Assembly: GCF_000220705.2 (NCBI RefSeq)
Contig: NZ_CP023202.1
Coordinates: 4,990,501 to 5,054,500, forward strand
From: Streptomyces xinghaiensis S187
Lineage (GTDB): Bacteria > Actinomycetota > Actinomycetes > Streptomycetales > Streptomycetaceae
DNA: 64,000 bases
Reading direction: 5' to 3'
Made by a program: the position numbers and the translations under genes. The notes under the pieces were generated by a model that saw only the letters and a program-made list of their open reading frames with translations, was not told the DNA's origin and ran no database searches. Shown piece by piece: positions 8,574 to 18,584 of this stretch (position 1 is its first letter; the number at the start of each line of letters is the position of its first letter).

Positions 8574-10757
8574 ATGGGCCGTGCGCGGCTCGCAGCGCTG
8601 CACGGGGTCGCGACGTCGTACGAGCCCTCCCCGGGCCGTACGCTCCGGGTCCCCGAGGACACCGTCGTCGCCGTGCTGGCGGCACTGGGAGTCGACGCCT
8701 CGACCCCGCAGGCCGTGCGCGCCGCCCTGGACCGGCGGGAACGGGCCGAGCGTGAACGGCTGCTGCCGCCGTCCGTCGTCGTGACGACGGGCCGGCCGCC
8801 GCGGCCCGGAACGCTGCCCGGCCTGCCGGAGGACGCGGCCCTGCGCGTCCGCACCGAGACCGGTCAGACCCTGGACTGGGACCCCGGCCCGGCCGTGACC
8901 CTGCCGACCGGCTGCCACACGCTTCACGCGGAGGCACCCGGCGGCCGGTCCGGCCGGGCCGTCCTGATCGTCGCGCCCGAACGGATGCCCGAACCGCCCG
9001 GCCGCACCCACGGCTTCCTCGTACAGCTGTACTCCCTGCTCTCGGCCCGTTCCTGGGGCATGGGCGACCTCGGCGACCTGGCCGAGCTCGCGGCCTGGTC
9101 CGGCCGGGAACTCGGCACCGGGTTCCTCCAGCTCAACCCGCTCCACGCCGCCGTACCCGGCGACCCCACGGACCCTTCGCCGTACCGGCCCTCCTCCCGC
9201 CGCTTCCCCGACCCGGTGCATCTACGCGTCGAGGACGTCCCCGAGTACGTCCGGCTGCCCGCCCCGGAGCGTGAGCGCGCCGCCGCCGTCGCCGCCCGCG
9301 CCGAAGCGCTGCGGGAGGGTGTCCTGCGCCGGGGAGCGCTCATCGACCGCGACGCCGTCTGGCGGCTCAAGCGCGAAGCCCTCGAACTCGTGCGCACGGT
9401 GCCGCTCGGCCCCGGCCGCCGCTCCGCCTACTGCGCCTTCCTCGCCGAACAGGGACAGGCCCTCGACGACCACGCCACCTGGTGCGCCCTCGCCGAGATC
9501 CACGGCCCCGACTGGCGGCAGTGGCCCGACGGGCTGAGCGACCCCCGCTCCCCGCAGGCCGCCCGTGCCCGCGGCGAGATCCTGGACCGCGTCGACTTCC
9601 ACTGCTGGCTCGCCTGGCTCACCGACAGCCAGCTCGGCACCGCACAGCGCTCCGCCCTCGACGCCGGCATGCCCATCGGACTGGTGCACGACCTCGCGGT
9701 CGGCGTCCACCCCTCCGGCGCCGACGTCTGGGCCCGGCAGGACGTCTACGCCACCGGCATGTCCGTCGGTGCGCCCCCCGACGCCTTCACCCCGCACGGG
9801 CAGGACTGGGGCCTGCCGCCCTGGCGCCCCGACGCCCTCGCCGCCACCGGCTACGCCCCGTACCGGGGGCTGCTGCGGGGGCTGCTGCGGCACGCGGGCG
9901 CGCTCCGCATCGACCACGTCATGGGGCTCTCCCGGCTCTGGTGGGTCCCCGAGGGACGCCGGCCGACCGAGGGCGCCTACGTCCGCTACGACACCGAGGC
10001 CATGCTCGGCGTGCTCGCCCTGGAGGCGCACCGGGCCGGGGCCGTCGTCGTCGGCGAGGACCTGGGCACGGTGGAACCGGGGATGCGGGACGCCCTCGCG
10101 GAGCGCGGGGTGCTCGGCACATCGGTGCTCTGGTTCGAACGCGATTACGAGGAGCGGGACGCCCAGACGCCCGCCGCCGGTACCGGGGCCTCCCCGGCCC
10201 TCGCCGGCACCGCGGCCCCCGACGCCGCCGTCCGGGAGCGGCCGCGACCGCTGCGGCCCGAACGCTGGCGGGCCGGCTGCCTGGCCACCGCCACCACCCA
10301 CGACCTGCCGAGCACCGCCGCCCGGCTGACGGGCGAGCACGTCGAACTGCGGCACCGGCTGGGCCTGCTGACCCGCCCGCTCGCCGAGGAACGGGCCGAG
10401 GACGCGGTGGAGACCGCCGAGTGGCTGGCCGTGCTCAGCGAACTGGGCCTGCTGGCCGGGGGCCGGGGCGACGAGGAGGAGGCGGTCCGCGCCGTTTACC
10501 GCTTCCTCTGCCGGACCCCGGCCCGCATGGTCGGCGTCTGGCTGCCGGACTGCGTGGGCGACCGGCGCCCGCAGAACCTGCCCGGGACCTGGGACGAGTA
10601 CCCCAACTGGCGGCTGCCCGTCGCCGACGCCGCCGGCCGCCCGGTCACCCTGGAACACCTCGCCGCCTCACCGCGCCTGCACGCCCTGATGACCGATCTC
10701 GCCGGTCACCTGGCCGCGTCCCCGGCGGACGGGGCGGGGGCCGCCGGACGGCCGTGA
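8574..10757 (+). CDS. malQ: 4-alpha-glucanotransferase (amylomaltase)
   Basis: 727 residues, GH77 family. It transfers alpha-1,4-glucan segments between maltodextrins in cytoplasmic maltose/glycogen metabolism. The three acidic residues of the site are visible: Asp447 (RIDHVMG, nucleophile), Glu495 (VVGEDLG, acid/base) and Asp577 (TTHDLPS, transition-state stabiliser). The ~130-residue N-terminal extension before the barrel is normal for actinobacterial enzymes. It directly follows the small repeat protein, with no gap. A short Ala/Pro-rich insertion lies near residues 525-545. Confidence 0.95.
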   Translation: MGRARLAALHGVATSYEPSPGRTLRVPEDTVVAVLAALGVDASTPQAVRAALDRRERAERERLLPPSVVVTTGRPPRPGTLPGLPEDAALRVRTETGQTLDWDPGPAVTLPTGCHTLHAEAPGGRSGRAVLIVAPERMPEPPGRTHGFLVQLYSLLSARSWGMGDLGDLAELAAWSGRELGTGFLQLNPLHAAVPGDPTDPSPYRPSSRRFPDPVHLRVEDVPEYVRLPAPERERAAAVAARAEALREGVLRRGALIDRDAVWRLKREALELVRTVPLGPGRRSAYCAFLAEQGQALDDHATWCALAEIHGPDWRQWPDGLSDPRSPQAARARGEILDRVDFHCWLAWLTDSQLGTAQRSALDAGMPIGLVHDLAVGVHPSGADVWARQDVYATGMSVGAPPDAFTPHGQDWGLPPWRPDALAATGYAPYRGLLRGLLRHAGALRIDHVMGLSRLWWVPEGRRPTEGAYVRYDTEAMLGVLALEAHRAGAVVVGEDLGTVEPGMRDALAERGVLGTSVLWFERDYEERDAQTPAAGTGASPALAGTAAPDAAVRERPRPLRPERWRAGCLATATTHDLPSTAARLTGEHVELRHRLGLLTRPLAEERAEDAVETAEWLAVLSELGLLAGGRGDEEEAVRAVYRFLCRTPARMVGVWLPDCVGDRRPQNLPGTWDEYPNWRLPVADAAGRPVTLEHLAASPRLHALMTDLAGHLAASPADGAGAAGRP

Positions 10758-10794
10758 GGGGCACCCCGGCCGCGCGGGTCCGCCGGGCGTTCGC

Positions 10795-10800
10795 TACGTT
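10795..10800 (+). promoter_or_regulatory. -10 element, leaderless small membrane protein
   Basis: TACGTT is placed six bases before GTG 10807 with no ribosome binding site between. This is the same layout as at the amidase, eccD, valS and folC starts. Confidence 0.5.
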
Positions 10801-10806
10801 GGCACC

Positions 10807-11049
10807 GTGGACAACAAGAACGTGCTGCGCACCGGTGCCGTCATGGCCGGTTCGACGCTGATGATGCTGCTGATGTCGTCCCCGGCGTTCGCCCTGATGC
10901 GCGACGACGGCGACGACCCGGGCCCGGGCCTGAGCGTCGGTGAGACCCTGGGTCTCTACGTCGCCCTCCCGGTCCTCTCGTTCCTCGTCATCGCCGGACT
11001 GGTGATGGTGCTGGACAAGTCGCGCAAGCAGGAGAAGCGGCAGGTCTGA
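10807..11049 (+). CDS. Small membrane protein of unknown function
   Basis: 80 residues. A hydrophobic N-terminal segment (VMAGSTLMMLLMSSPAFA) looks like a signal peptide or first membrane helix. An Asp/Gly-rich external loop (MRDDGDDPGPG) follows, then a second helix (LYVALPVLSFLVIAGLVMV) and a short basic cytoplasmic tail. The organisation is that of a type I single-pass protein with about 25 external residues. No catalytic motif is visible and I cannot assign a function. It is probably expressed independently of malQ, from the -10 element just upstream. Confidence 0.75.
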   Translation: MDNKNVLRTGAVMAGSTLMMLLMSSPAFALMRDDGDDPGPGLSVGETLGLYVALPVLSFLVIAGLVMVLDKSRKQEKRQV

Positions 11050-11081
11050 GCCGCCGCACTCCGCGCGCCCCGGCGCGCGCC

Positions 11082-11110
11082 GCCCCCGGAACCACCCCTG
11101 GTCCGGGGGC
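11082..11110 (+). terminator. Hairpin terminator after small membrane protein
   Basis: GCCCCCGG pairs with CCGGGGGC, an inner ACCA/TGGT adds to the stem, and the loop is CCCC. There is no T tract, as usual for Streptomyces. Confidence 0.6.
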
Positions 11111-11169
11111 CGCCTCGCGTCCGCAGCCACAGCCACAGCCGCAGCCCCGAACGCGGAACGGCTGGCGCC

Positions 11170-11196
11170 GGGCGGTACGTCCGTGACGTACCGCCC
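11170..11196 (-). terminator. Hairpin terminator downstream of pepN
   Basis: A perfect 12-bp stem (GGGCGGTACGTC / GACGTACCGCCC) with a 3-base loop between two convergent genes. It can serve either strand. Confidence 0.6.
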
Positions 11197-11287
11197 GCGC
11201 CCGCCGCCCTCCGTGCGTGCCGCGGAAGTGCCCGCCGGGGGCCCGCGGAAGCGCCCTCCGGCGCCGGATGCCGCGGGACCGGCCGGC

Positions 11288-13900
11288 TCAGACGGCGGCG
11301 GCCGCGTCCGCCGCCTGCGCCTTGAGCGCCCGCTCGACCCCGGCCCGGGACTCGGTGACCAGCCGGCGCAGGGCCGGCGAGGGCTCGGCCGACTCCAGCC
11401 AGGCGTCCGTGGCGTCCAGCGTCTCCCGGGAGATCTGGAGCGCCGGGTAGAGACCGACCGCGATCTGCTGCGCCATCTCGTGGCTGCGCGACTCCCAGAC
11501 GTCCTTCACCGCGGCGAAGTACTTGGCCGCGTACGGGGCGAGCAGCTCCTGCTGGTCGGTCTGGACGAAGCCGCCGATGACGGCCTCCTGCTGCGCGTTC
11601 GGCAGCTTGTCCGACTCGACCACCGACGCCCACGCCTCCGCCTTGGCCTCCTCCGTCGGCCGGGCCGCCCGCGCGGTCGCCGCGTGCCGCTCGCCCGCCG
11701 AGGTGCGGTCGCGCTCCAGCTCGGCCGCGATCTCCGGCTCGTCCGCCCGGCCGGTGGCCGCCAGCCGCCCCAGCAGCGTCCAGCGCAGCTCGGTGTCGAC
11801 GGCGAGGCCCTCGACCGTCTCCGTTCCGTCGAGCAGCCCCTGCACCAGGTCGAGCTGGGGCTCCGTACGGGCGGTGGCGGCGAAGGCGCGGGCCCAGGCG
11901 AGCTGGTGGTCGCTGCCGGGCTCGGCCGCCCGCAGGTGCTCCAGGGCCGCTTCGCTCCAGCGCGCCAGGCCCAGCTCGCGCCAGGACGGCGCCGCGTACA
12001 GCGCCAGGGCCAGCTTCACCTGCCGGTGCAGCGACTGGACGACGCCGATGTCCGACTCCTTGCCGATCCCGGAGAGGACCAGTTCCAGGTAGTCGCGGGT
12101 GGCCAGCTCGCCGTCCCGGGTCATGTCCCAGGCCGAGGCCCAGCACAGGGCCCGCGGCAGCGACTCGGTGAAGTCGCCGAGGTGCTGGGTGACCACGGCC
12201 AGCGACTCGGGGTCGAGCCGCACCTTGGCGTACGACAGGTCGTCGTCGTTGAGGAGGATCACGGCGGGGCGCTCCCTCCCCGCCAGCTGCGGCACCTCGG
12301 TCAGCTCGCCGTCGATGTCCAGTTCGATCCGCTCGGTGCGGACCAGCTTGCCGTCCCGCAGCTCGTAGCAGCCGATGGCGATCCGGTGCGGCCGCAGCGT
12401 GCCCAGCGGCGGTCCCGCCTCGCCGGAGACGGAGGCCTTGGCGCCCAGCGGCAGCGCCGGGGCCTCCTGCCGTACGGCGAAGGAGGTGATCGTGGAGCCG
12501 TCGCCCGCGATCTCGGGGCGCAGGACGTTGATGCCCGCCGTCTGCAGCCATGCCTGCGACCAGGCCCCCAGATCGCGGCCGGAGGTCTCCTCCAGCGCGC
12601 CCAGCAGGTCGGAGAGGCGGGTGTTGCCCCACTCGTGCCGCTTGAAGTACGTCTGCACGCCGCGGAAGAACTCGTCCATGCCGACATAGGCGACGAGCTG
12701 CTTGAGCACCGAGGCGCCCTTGGCGTACGTGATGCCGTCGAAGTTGACCAGGACGTCGTCGAGGTCCCGGATCTCCGCCATGATCGGGTGGGTGGACGGC
12801 AGCTGGTCCTGCCGGTAGGCCCAGGTCTTCATGGAGTTGGCGAAGGTGGTCCAGGAGTGCGGCCACTTCGAGCCGGGGGCGTGCGCCTGGCAGGCGATGG
12901 AGGTGTAGGTGGCGAACGACTCGTTCAGCCAGAGGTCGTTCCACCACTCCATGGTGACGAGATCGCCGAACCACATGTGGGCCAGCTCGTGGAGGATGGT
13001 CTCGGCGCGCGTCTCGTACGCCGCGTCGGTCACCTTGGACCGGAAGACGTACTGGTCGCGGATGGTGACGGCACCGGCGTTCTCCATCGCGCCCGCGTTG
13101 AACTCCGGGACGAACAGCTGGTCGTACTTCTCGAACGGGTACGGGTAGTCGAACTTCTCCTGGAACCAGTCGAAGCCCTGCCGGGTGACCTCGAAGATCG
13201 CGTCCGCGTCCAGGTGCTCGGCCAGGGAGGGACGGCAGTAGACGCCCAGCGGCACCGAGCGGCCCTCGCCCTCCCAGGTGCTGTGCACGCTGTGGTACGG
13301 GCCCGCGATCAGCGCGGTGACGTAGGTGGAGAGCGGCGGGGTCGGGGCGAACCGCCAGACGCCGTCCGCCGGCTTCTCCGCGCCGTCCGCGAGCGGGGCG
13401 CCCGAGATGACCGTCCACCCCTCGGGCGCCGTCACGGTGAACGTGAAAGTCCCCTTGAGGTCCGGCTGTTCGAAACAGGCGAAGACCCGCCGGGCGTCCG
13501 GCACCTCGAACTGGGTGTAGAGATACGCCTGCTGGTCCACCGGGTCGACGAAGCGGTGCAGGCCCTCACCCGTGTTGGTGTACGCGCAGTCGGCGACCAC
13601 CCGCAGCTCGTTCGGCCCGGCCGCCAGGGACGGCAGCGCGATCCGCGAGTCGGCGAAGACCTCCGCCGGGTCGAGCGCCGTGCCGTTCAGCACCACCTCG
13701 CGCACCGCCGGCGCCACCAGGTCGACGAAGGTGGAGGCCCCCTCCTCGGCCGCGTCGAAGCGGACCGTGGTGACCGACCGGAAGGTGCCCCCCTCCGGCT
13801 CCTGCGCGTTGCTCAGGTCCAGCTCGATCTCGTAACCGTGGGTGGTCAGGAGGCGCGCCCGCTGCTGCGCCTCCTCCCGTGTGAGGTTCGTGCCAGGCAC
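11288..13900 (-). CDS. pepN: Aminopeptidase N (M1 family)
   Basis: 870 residues from GTG 13900, which has GGGAG 9 bases upstream; an ATG at 13909 directly abuts that site and is less likely. This is a zinc metallopeptidase that releases N-terminal residues from peptides. GAMEN exopeptidase motif, HELAH zinc ligands (His304) and the third ligand Glu in WLNESFA are all intact. The long C-terminal ERAP1-like helical domain is present. It is cytoplasmic with no signal peptide. A second complete paralogue lies 8 kb away at 22239-24839. Confidence 0.95.
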   Translation of the reverse strand: MPGTNLTREEAQQRARLLTTHGYEIELDLSNAQEPEGGTFRSVTTVRFDAAEEGASTFVDLVAPAVREVVLNGTALDPAEVFADSRIALPSLAAGPNELRVVADCAYTNTGEGLHRFVDPVDQQAYLYTQFEVPDARRVFACFEQPDLKGTFTFTVTAPEGWTVISGAPLADGAEKPADGVWRFAPTPPLSTYVTALIAGPYHSVHSTWEGEGRSVPLGVYCRPSLAEHLDADAIFEVTRQGFDWFQEKFDYPYPFEKYDQLFVPEFNAGAMENAGAVTIRDQYVFRSKVTDAAYETRAETILHELAHMWFGDLVTMEWWNDLWLNESFATYTSIACQAHAPGSKWPHSWTTFANSMKTWAYRQDQLPSTHPIMAEIRDLDDVLVNFDGITYAKGASVLKQLVAYVGMDEFFRGVQTYFKRHEWGNTRLSDLLGALEETSGRDLGAWSQAWLQTAGINVLRPEIAGDGSTITSFAVRQEAPALPLGAKASVSGEAGPPLGTLRPHRIAIGCYELRDGKLVRTERIELDIDGELTEVPQLAGRERPAVILLNDDDLSYAKVRLDPESLAVVTQHLGDFTESLPRALCWASAWDMTRDGELATRDYLELVLSGIGKESDIGVVQSLHRQVKLALALYAAPSWRELGLARWSEAALEHLRAAEPGSDHQLAWARAFAATARTEPQLDLVQGLLDGTETVEGLAVDTELRWTLLGRLAATGRADEPEIAAELERDRTSAGERHAATARAARPTEEAKAEAWASVVESDKLPNAQQEAVIGGFVQTDQQELLAPYAAKYFAAVKDVWESRSHEMAQQIAVGLYPALQISRETLDATDAWLESAEPSPALRRLVTESRAGVERALKAQAADAAAAV

Positions 13901-14067
13901 GGTAGGCATCTCCCATTCGTCGGACGGAACGGCCATCCTCGCACGGGGGGACCCCATGATCGCAGCAGGTTTTGCGGAGCCGCCGGGCCCGGTTCCGGCG
14001 GGTTTCCGGGACCGCCGCGGAAGGGCGGCCCCGGTGCCCGGAACGGACCGGACCGGCCCGGAAGAGA

Positions 14068-14098
14068 CCGGTCCCGGCCCATAACGGACCGGGACCGG
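14068..14098 (-). terminator. Hairpin terminator of asd
   Basis: CCGGTCCCGG and CCGGGACCGG form a perfect 10-bp stem around an 11-base loop, 25 bases past the asd stop. Confidence 0.5.
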
Positions 14099-14122
14099 GT
14101 GTCCGGGATCAGCCCGCCGGGA

Positions 14123-15148
14123 TCAGCCCGCCTGGGCGACCACCAGTTCGGCGATCTGCACGGCGTTGAGCGCCGCGCCCTTGCGCAGGTTGTCGCTGGA
14201 GCAGAAGAGCGCCAGCCCGTGCTCCACCGTCTCGTCCGCGCGGATGCGGCCGACGAAGGTCGGGTCCTGGCCGGCGGCCTGCAGCGGGGTGGGGATGTCC
14301 GACAGGGTCACGCCCGGGGCGCCCGCGAGGAGCTCCTTGGCGCGCTCGGGGCTGATCGGGCGTTCGAAGCGGGCGTTGATCTGGAGCGAGTGGCCGGTGA
14401 AGACGGGGACCCGGACGCAGGTGCCGGAGACCTTCAGCCCGGGGATCTCCAGGATCTTCCGGCTCTCGTTGCGGAGCTTCTGCTCCTCGTCGGTCTCGGC
14501 GGACCCGTCGTCCACGACCGATCCGGCCATCGGCAGCACGTTGAACGCGATCGGCCGCACGTACTTCTGCGGCTCGGGGAACTTCACGGCCGCACCGTCG
14601 TGGGTCAGCGCCGTCGCCGACCCCGCCGCCTCGCGGATCTGCTCGTCCAGCTCCTGGACCCCGCCCAGGCCGCTGCCGGACACCGCCTGGTACGTCGAGA
14701 CGACCAGGGAGGACAGCCCGGCCTCGGCGTGCAGCGGGCGCAGCACGGGCATGGCCGCCATGGTGGTGCAGTTCGGGTTGGCGATGATCCCCTTGGGGCG
14801 CCGCATGGCGGCGTGCGGGTTGACCTCGGCGACGACCAGCGGGACGTCGGGGTCCAGCCGCCAGGCGGAGGAGTTGTCGATCACCACGGGGCCGGCGGAG
14901 GCGACCTTCTCGGCCAGGGCGCGCGAGGTGGCGCCGCCCGCCGAGAAGAGCACCACGTCGAGACCGGAGTAGTCGGCCGTGGTCGCGTCCTCGACGGTGA
15001 TCTGCTCGCCCTGCCAGTCCAGGGTCTTCCCGGCCGAGCGGGCCGATGCGAAGAGCCGCAGCCGTTCCACCGGGAACGAGCGTTCGGCCAGCATCTTCCG
15101 CATCACGCCGCCGACCTGTCCGGTGGCTCCGACGATTCCGATCCTCAT
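14123..15148 (-). CDS. asd: Aspartate-semialdehyde dehydrogenase
   Basis: 341 residues, normal length. It reduces aspartyl phosphate to aspartate semialdehyde with NADPH, the branch point for lysine/diaminopimelate, threonine and methionine. The N-terminal GATGQVGG nucleotide-binding loop is present, together with the catalytic Cys127 in NPNCTT and the substrate-binding EVNPHAA and RVPVFTGHS segments. No aspartokinase gene precedes it here, so it forms its own unit between pepN and the subtilase, with a hairpin on each side. Confidence 0.96.
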   Translation of the reverse strand: MRIGIVGATGQVGGVMRKMLAERSFPVERLRLFASARSAGKTLDWQGEQITVEDATTADYSGLDVVLFSAGGATSRALAEKVASAGPVVIDNSSAWRLDPDVPLVVAEVNPHAAMRRPKGIIANPNCTTMAAMPVLRPLHAEAGLSSLVVSTYQAVSGSGLGGVQELDEQIREAAGSATALTHDGAAVKFPEPQKYVRPIAFNVLPMAGSVVDDGSAETDEEQKLRNESRKILEIPGLKVSGTCVRVPVFTGHSLQINARFERPISPERAKELLAGAPGVTLSDIPTPLQAAGQDPTFVGRIRADETVEHGLALFCSSDNLRKGAALNAVQIAELVVAQAG

Positions 15149-15188
15149 GGGACGCCTTCCTCTGCTGCTGCCTTGGTGCCGTACTGCC

Positions 15189-15223
15189 GGCGGGGCGGGT
15201 GCTCCGAGAGCGCCCGCCCCGCC
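15189..15223 (-). terminator. Terminator of the subtilase gene
   Basis: GGCGGGGCGGG pairs over 11 bp with CCCGCCCCGCC, and the loop contains a nested GCTC/GAGC stem. It starts about 19 bases beyond the subtilase stop. Confidence 0.65.
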
Positions 15224-15241
15224 GTCCAGTGTCTCAGGCCG

Positions 15242-18200
15242 CTACGGAAGGACCTTTTCGATCTTGACGCTGCCCTTGCCGGTGACCGTGCCGTGGGCGT
15301 TCAGCAGGCTGACCTCGCCGAAGAACTCACGGCCCTCCGGAGCCGCGCCGTTCACCACGACCTCGGCTTCCACCTGCGCGGATGCGCCGTTGCCGAGCTT
15401 CACGACCGCCGATTCGTCCACGGTCACCTCGCCGAGCGAGGAGGCGTAGAACACATCGAGGTAGTCGTACTCGGTGGTGCCCGCGGGCACCGAGTAGCCG
15501 TCCACCACCACGGTGTACGTGCCGGCCGCGGGCTCGGTCAGCGTCACCGACTCCTCGGAGTCGCCGTCCGCGTCGTAGTCCACGAGCTCGCCGTCCTTGT
15601 AGACCGAGAGGTCCAGGTCGGCGCCGGTGTCGGAGGGTGAGCCGATGGTCACGTCCAGCCGGGAGACGCCCTCGGGGACCTCGACGGTGGTCTCCTGCGA
15701 GGCGCCGTCGCCGATGGACGGGCGCGCGCTCTTGGCCGAGCCCAGCTCGCCGCCCCGCAGCCTGCCGTCGATGGCGCCGAAGCCGTTGGTGACCTTCCAG
15801 TCCACCGAGGCCGGGGTGCCGGTCTCGGCCTCCTCGATGGTCCGCACGGCCGGGTCGAAGACGGTGCCGAGCGCCGTCGCCGTCACCGTGTACGGGTTGT
15901 ACAGCAGCGGCGAGGTGCGCCGCGACTCGACCTCGATCTCCCACACGCCCGGCATCGGGTCGGCGTAGCCGCGCCGCGACGGGTCACAGGTGTTGTTGGG
16001 GCTGTCGTAGTTCGGGTAGCAGTAGATCGTGCTGCTCGGGTCGACCGGCACGCCGTACGGGTTGATGGCGATCCACCGGGTCTGGCTGCCGTCCTTCAGC
16101 CCGTCCATCCGGACCTCGAGGCTCTTGGCACCCTCCGGCACGGTGACGAAGTGCGAGGTGTTCCGGTTCCGCTCGGCCTTGCCGGACTTCTTCACCGCGT
16201 ACGACGGGGCGGCCAGCTCGTCGGCGACCACGACGCTCGTCATGATCTGGTGGTCGGTGCCCCTGGTGCGCCGGTCGTCCAGCTCCAGGACGGCGCTGTG
16301 GAAGCCGGCGGTACGCGCCTTGGCCCGGACCTTGACGGTGACCGGCTTGTCCAGCGGCAGGTTGACGGTGTCGTAGCCCGCGAGGGAGAAGGTGCCGTCG
16401 TTGTTCGCCCAGTTCAGCTCGTGCCGGACGGGCCGGTCCGGACCGCTGGTGCGGGTGACGGTGACGTCGTACGTCCGGGACTGGCGGACCTTGAGGCCGC
16501 CCTCGCGGTCGTAGACGCCGGTGCCGCGGTGCGGGGTCTTGAGATAGCCGGAGAGCACGGTGTCCACCGGGGCGGAGACCGTGTACTCGTGGGCGCTCGC
16601 GCCGTTGCGGATCGCGGACCAGGCGTCCACCACGTCCATGAGCCCGGCGCCCTGCTCGTACGCCTGGAAGCCCCTGATGCGGTGGGCCGTGCTGGTCAGC
16701 GCGGTGCGCAGCTTCGCCGGGGTGAGGTCGATCTTCTTCTGCTTCGCGGCGGAGAGCAGCAGCGCGGAGGCGCCGGCGGCCTGCGGGGAGGCCATCGACG
16801 TGCCCTGCAGCATCCCGTAGCCGGGCGGCAGCTCGTAGCCGGCCTCGGCGACCGGCTGGCCGGGCTGCCAGCTCGGGACGGTGTTGATGGACGCCCCGGG
16901 CGCGGCGAGGGTCGGGGTGAAGCCGCCGTCCTCGCGCGGGCCCCGGGAGGAGAACGGCATCATCGAGTAGCGGGTCCGCATCACGGAGCCGTAGTTGGCC
17001 GCCCAGGTCTCCCGGGAGGCGGAGGCGCCAACGCTGATCACCTTGTCGGCGAGTGAGGGGTCGCCGATGGTGTTGGCGCCGGGACCGCTGTTGCCGGCGG
17101 AGATGACGAGCTGGACGCCGTAGGTGTCGATGAGCCGGGTGTACAGCTCGGAACGGGCGTTGTTGCCGTCGTTCAGCGGGGGCAGTCCGCCGATCGACAT
17201 GTTGACGATGTCGACGCCGCGGTTGACGACGAGGTCGATCATGCCCTCGGTGAGCGCGACGTTGGTGCAGCCGCCGGACCAGGTGCAGGCGCGCGAGGAG
17301 ACGAGCTTCGCGCCGGGGGCGGCGCCGTCCATCTTGCCGCCGAAGAGGCCGTTGGCGGCGGTGATGCCCGCGACGTGCGTGCCGTGGGAGCCCTCGACGA
17401 CGCCGATGTTGACGAAGTCGGCCGTCTTGCCGGTCCAGTCGCCGCCGTACGGGTCCATCGGCACGTCCTTGCGGATCTCCACCACGAAGGGGATCCGCTC
17501 GGCGATCGCCGTGTCCGGGTCGTCGGTGCCGAAGTAAGCGACATCGAAGCCGTCCTTGTACGGCTTCATCGCCTCCTGGTCGCCGAAGTCGCCGTCGTCG
17601 TCGAGGTCGACGCGGACGGTGCCGGCGGCCGGGTCGTACAGCACGCCCCAGGTGTCGGTGGTGTCGCCGTCCCGGTTGAGGTCGCCCGCCATGTCACCGC
17701 CGGTGGTGGCGGACTCGGCGAAGCGGCTGACGCGGTACGAGCCCTCGGGCGCGGTCCAGGTGCGGCCGGCGTAGGTGAAGGTCGGCCCGGAGACGTCCTG
17801 GACCATGGGGCGCCAGGTGCCGTCGCCGTCCACGATCGGGTCGGTCGCCGTCACCCAGTCGGTGATCTTGCGCTCGCCGGTGGTGGTCTCCTGCAGGGCG
17901 GAGTGCCCGAGGTCCACGCCGGAGTCGAGGATGCCGATGGTGATGCCCCGGCCGTCCGCCTTCGGGTTCTTCTTCACGAAGTCGACGGCGCCGGTCTCGT
18001 GGGACGGCTGGTACGGGTTCTTCGCCGGGGTGTTCTCGTCCGGGCCGTCGTACGAGCCGGTGGGGCCGGTTTTGGCGCCCTTCGCGCGGTCGCCCTTCGG
18101 CGTCGGGTCCGGCAGCTTGATCTCCTGGCGGAGGTCGATGCCGTGCACGGAGGAGAGCTTCGCGGCCTTGGCGATGGCGGCGTCGGCGCGGCCGGTGGGC

Positions 18201-18550
18201 ACGGTGGCCCGCACATAGCCGAGCTTGTCGTAGGTGCGGCCGACGGAGGCGCCCTTGACGGACTCCAGTTCGTCCACGGCCCGCTCGGTCGCCCCGGGGG
18301 CGGTGGCGAGCATCATCGTGACGTTCTTGTCGCCGTCGGACTTGGCCTCGGCGAGCAGTTCGGCGTCGGCGGAGCCGAGCTTGTCCGCCGATGACTTCGC
18401 CGGGGCGGGGGAGGAGCCCGGGTCGCCGTCCGCCGCGAAGGCCGGGACGGGGCCGGCCGCGGCGAGCGCGGCCACCAGGCCCGCGGTGATCGCCGCGCGG
18501 GCCGCGCGTCTCGGGCCGGACGGCGGCTCGGGTATGGGAGAAGAAGGCAT
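15242..18550 (-). CDS. Secreted subtilisin-like serine protease (S8) with C-terminal PPC-like domain
   Basis: 1102 residues from ATG 18550 (AAGGG five bases upstream). An N-terminal signal peptide (RAARAAITAGLVAALAAAGPVPAFA) is followed by an inhibitor-like propeptide. The catalytic triad is intact: Asp209 (GILDSGVD), His392 (GSHGTHVAG) and Ser585 (GTSMASP). The ~180-residue gap between Asp and His is larger than in subtilisin and holds a PA-like insertion. Beyond the catalytic domain come beta-rich repeats and a pre-peptidase C-terminal-like domain (ADLDLSVYKDGE, GTYTVVVDGYSVP). It is an extracellular protease. It is not a mycosin: it is far too long and lacks a C-terminal membrane anchor. 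Confidence 0.92.
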   Translation of the reverse strand: MPSSPIPEPPSGPRRAARAAITAGLVAALAAAGPVPAFAADGDPGSSPAPAKSSADKLGSADAELLAEAKSDGDKNVTMMLATAPGATERAVDELESVKGASVGRTYDKLGYVRATVPTGRADAAIAKAAKLSSVHGIDLRQEIKLPDPTPKGDRAKGAKTGPTGSYDGPDENTPAKNPYQPSHETGAVDFVKKNPKADGRGITIGILDSGVDLGHSALQETTTGERKITDWVTATDPIVDGDGTWRPMVQDVSGPTFTYAGRTWTAPEGSYRVSRFAESATTGGDMAGDLNRDGDTTDTWGVLYDPAAGTVRVDLDDDGDFGDQEAMKPYKDGFDVAYFGTDDPDTAIAERIPFVVEIRKDVPMDPYGGDWTGKTADFVNIGVVEGSHGTHVAGITAANGLFGGKMDGAAPGAKLVSSRACTWSGGCTNVALTEGMIDLVVNRGVDIVNMSIGGLPPLNDGNNARSELYTRLIDTYGVQLVISAGNSGPGANTIGDPSLADKVISVGASASRETWAANYGSVMRTRYSMMPFSSRGPREDGGFTPTLAAPGASINTVPSWQPGQPVAEAGYELPPGYGMLQGTSMASPQAAGASALLLSAAKQKKIDLTPAKLRTALTSTAHRIRGFQAYEQGAGLMDVVDAWSAIRNGASAHEYTVSAPVDTVLSGYLKTPHRGTGVYDREGGLKVRQSRTYDVTVTRTSGPDRPVRHELNWANNDGTFSLAGYDTVNLPLDKPVTVKVRAKARTAGFHSAVLELDDRRTRGTDHQIMTSVVVADELAAPSYAVKKSGKAERNRNTSHFVTVPEGAKSLEVRMDGLKDGSQTRWIAINPYGVPVDPSSTIYCYPNYDSPNNTCDPSRRGYADPMPGVWEIEVESRRTSPLLYNPYTVTATALGTVFDPAVRTIEEAETGTPASVDWKVTNGFGAIDGRLRGGELGSAKSARPSIGDGASQETTVEVPEGVSRLDVTIGSPSDTGADLDLSVYKDGELVDYDADGDSEESVTLTEPAAGTYTVVVDGYSVPAGTTEYDYLDVFYASSLGEVTVDESAVVKLGNGASAQVEAEVVVNGAAPEGREFFGEVSLLNAHGTVTGKGSVKIEKVLP

Positions 18551-18584
18551 GGCCACCCTTGTTCGGAAATCGGATCCGGTTGAC

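Noticed and set aside
15242..18550. Subtilase as the mycosin of the T7SS
   Set aside because: Mycosins are ~400-600 residues with a C-terminal membrane helix. This is a 1102-residue secreted protease 14 kb away.
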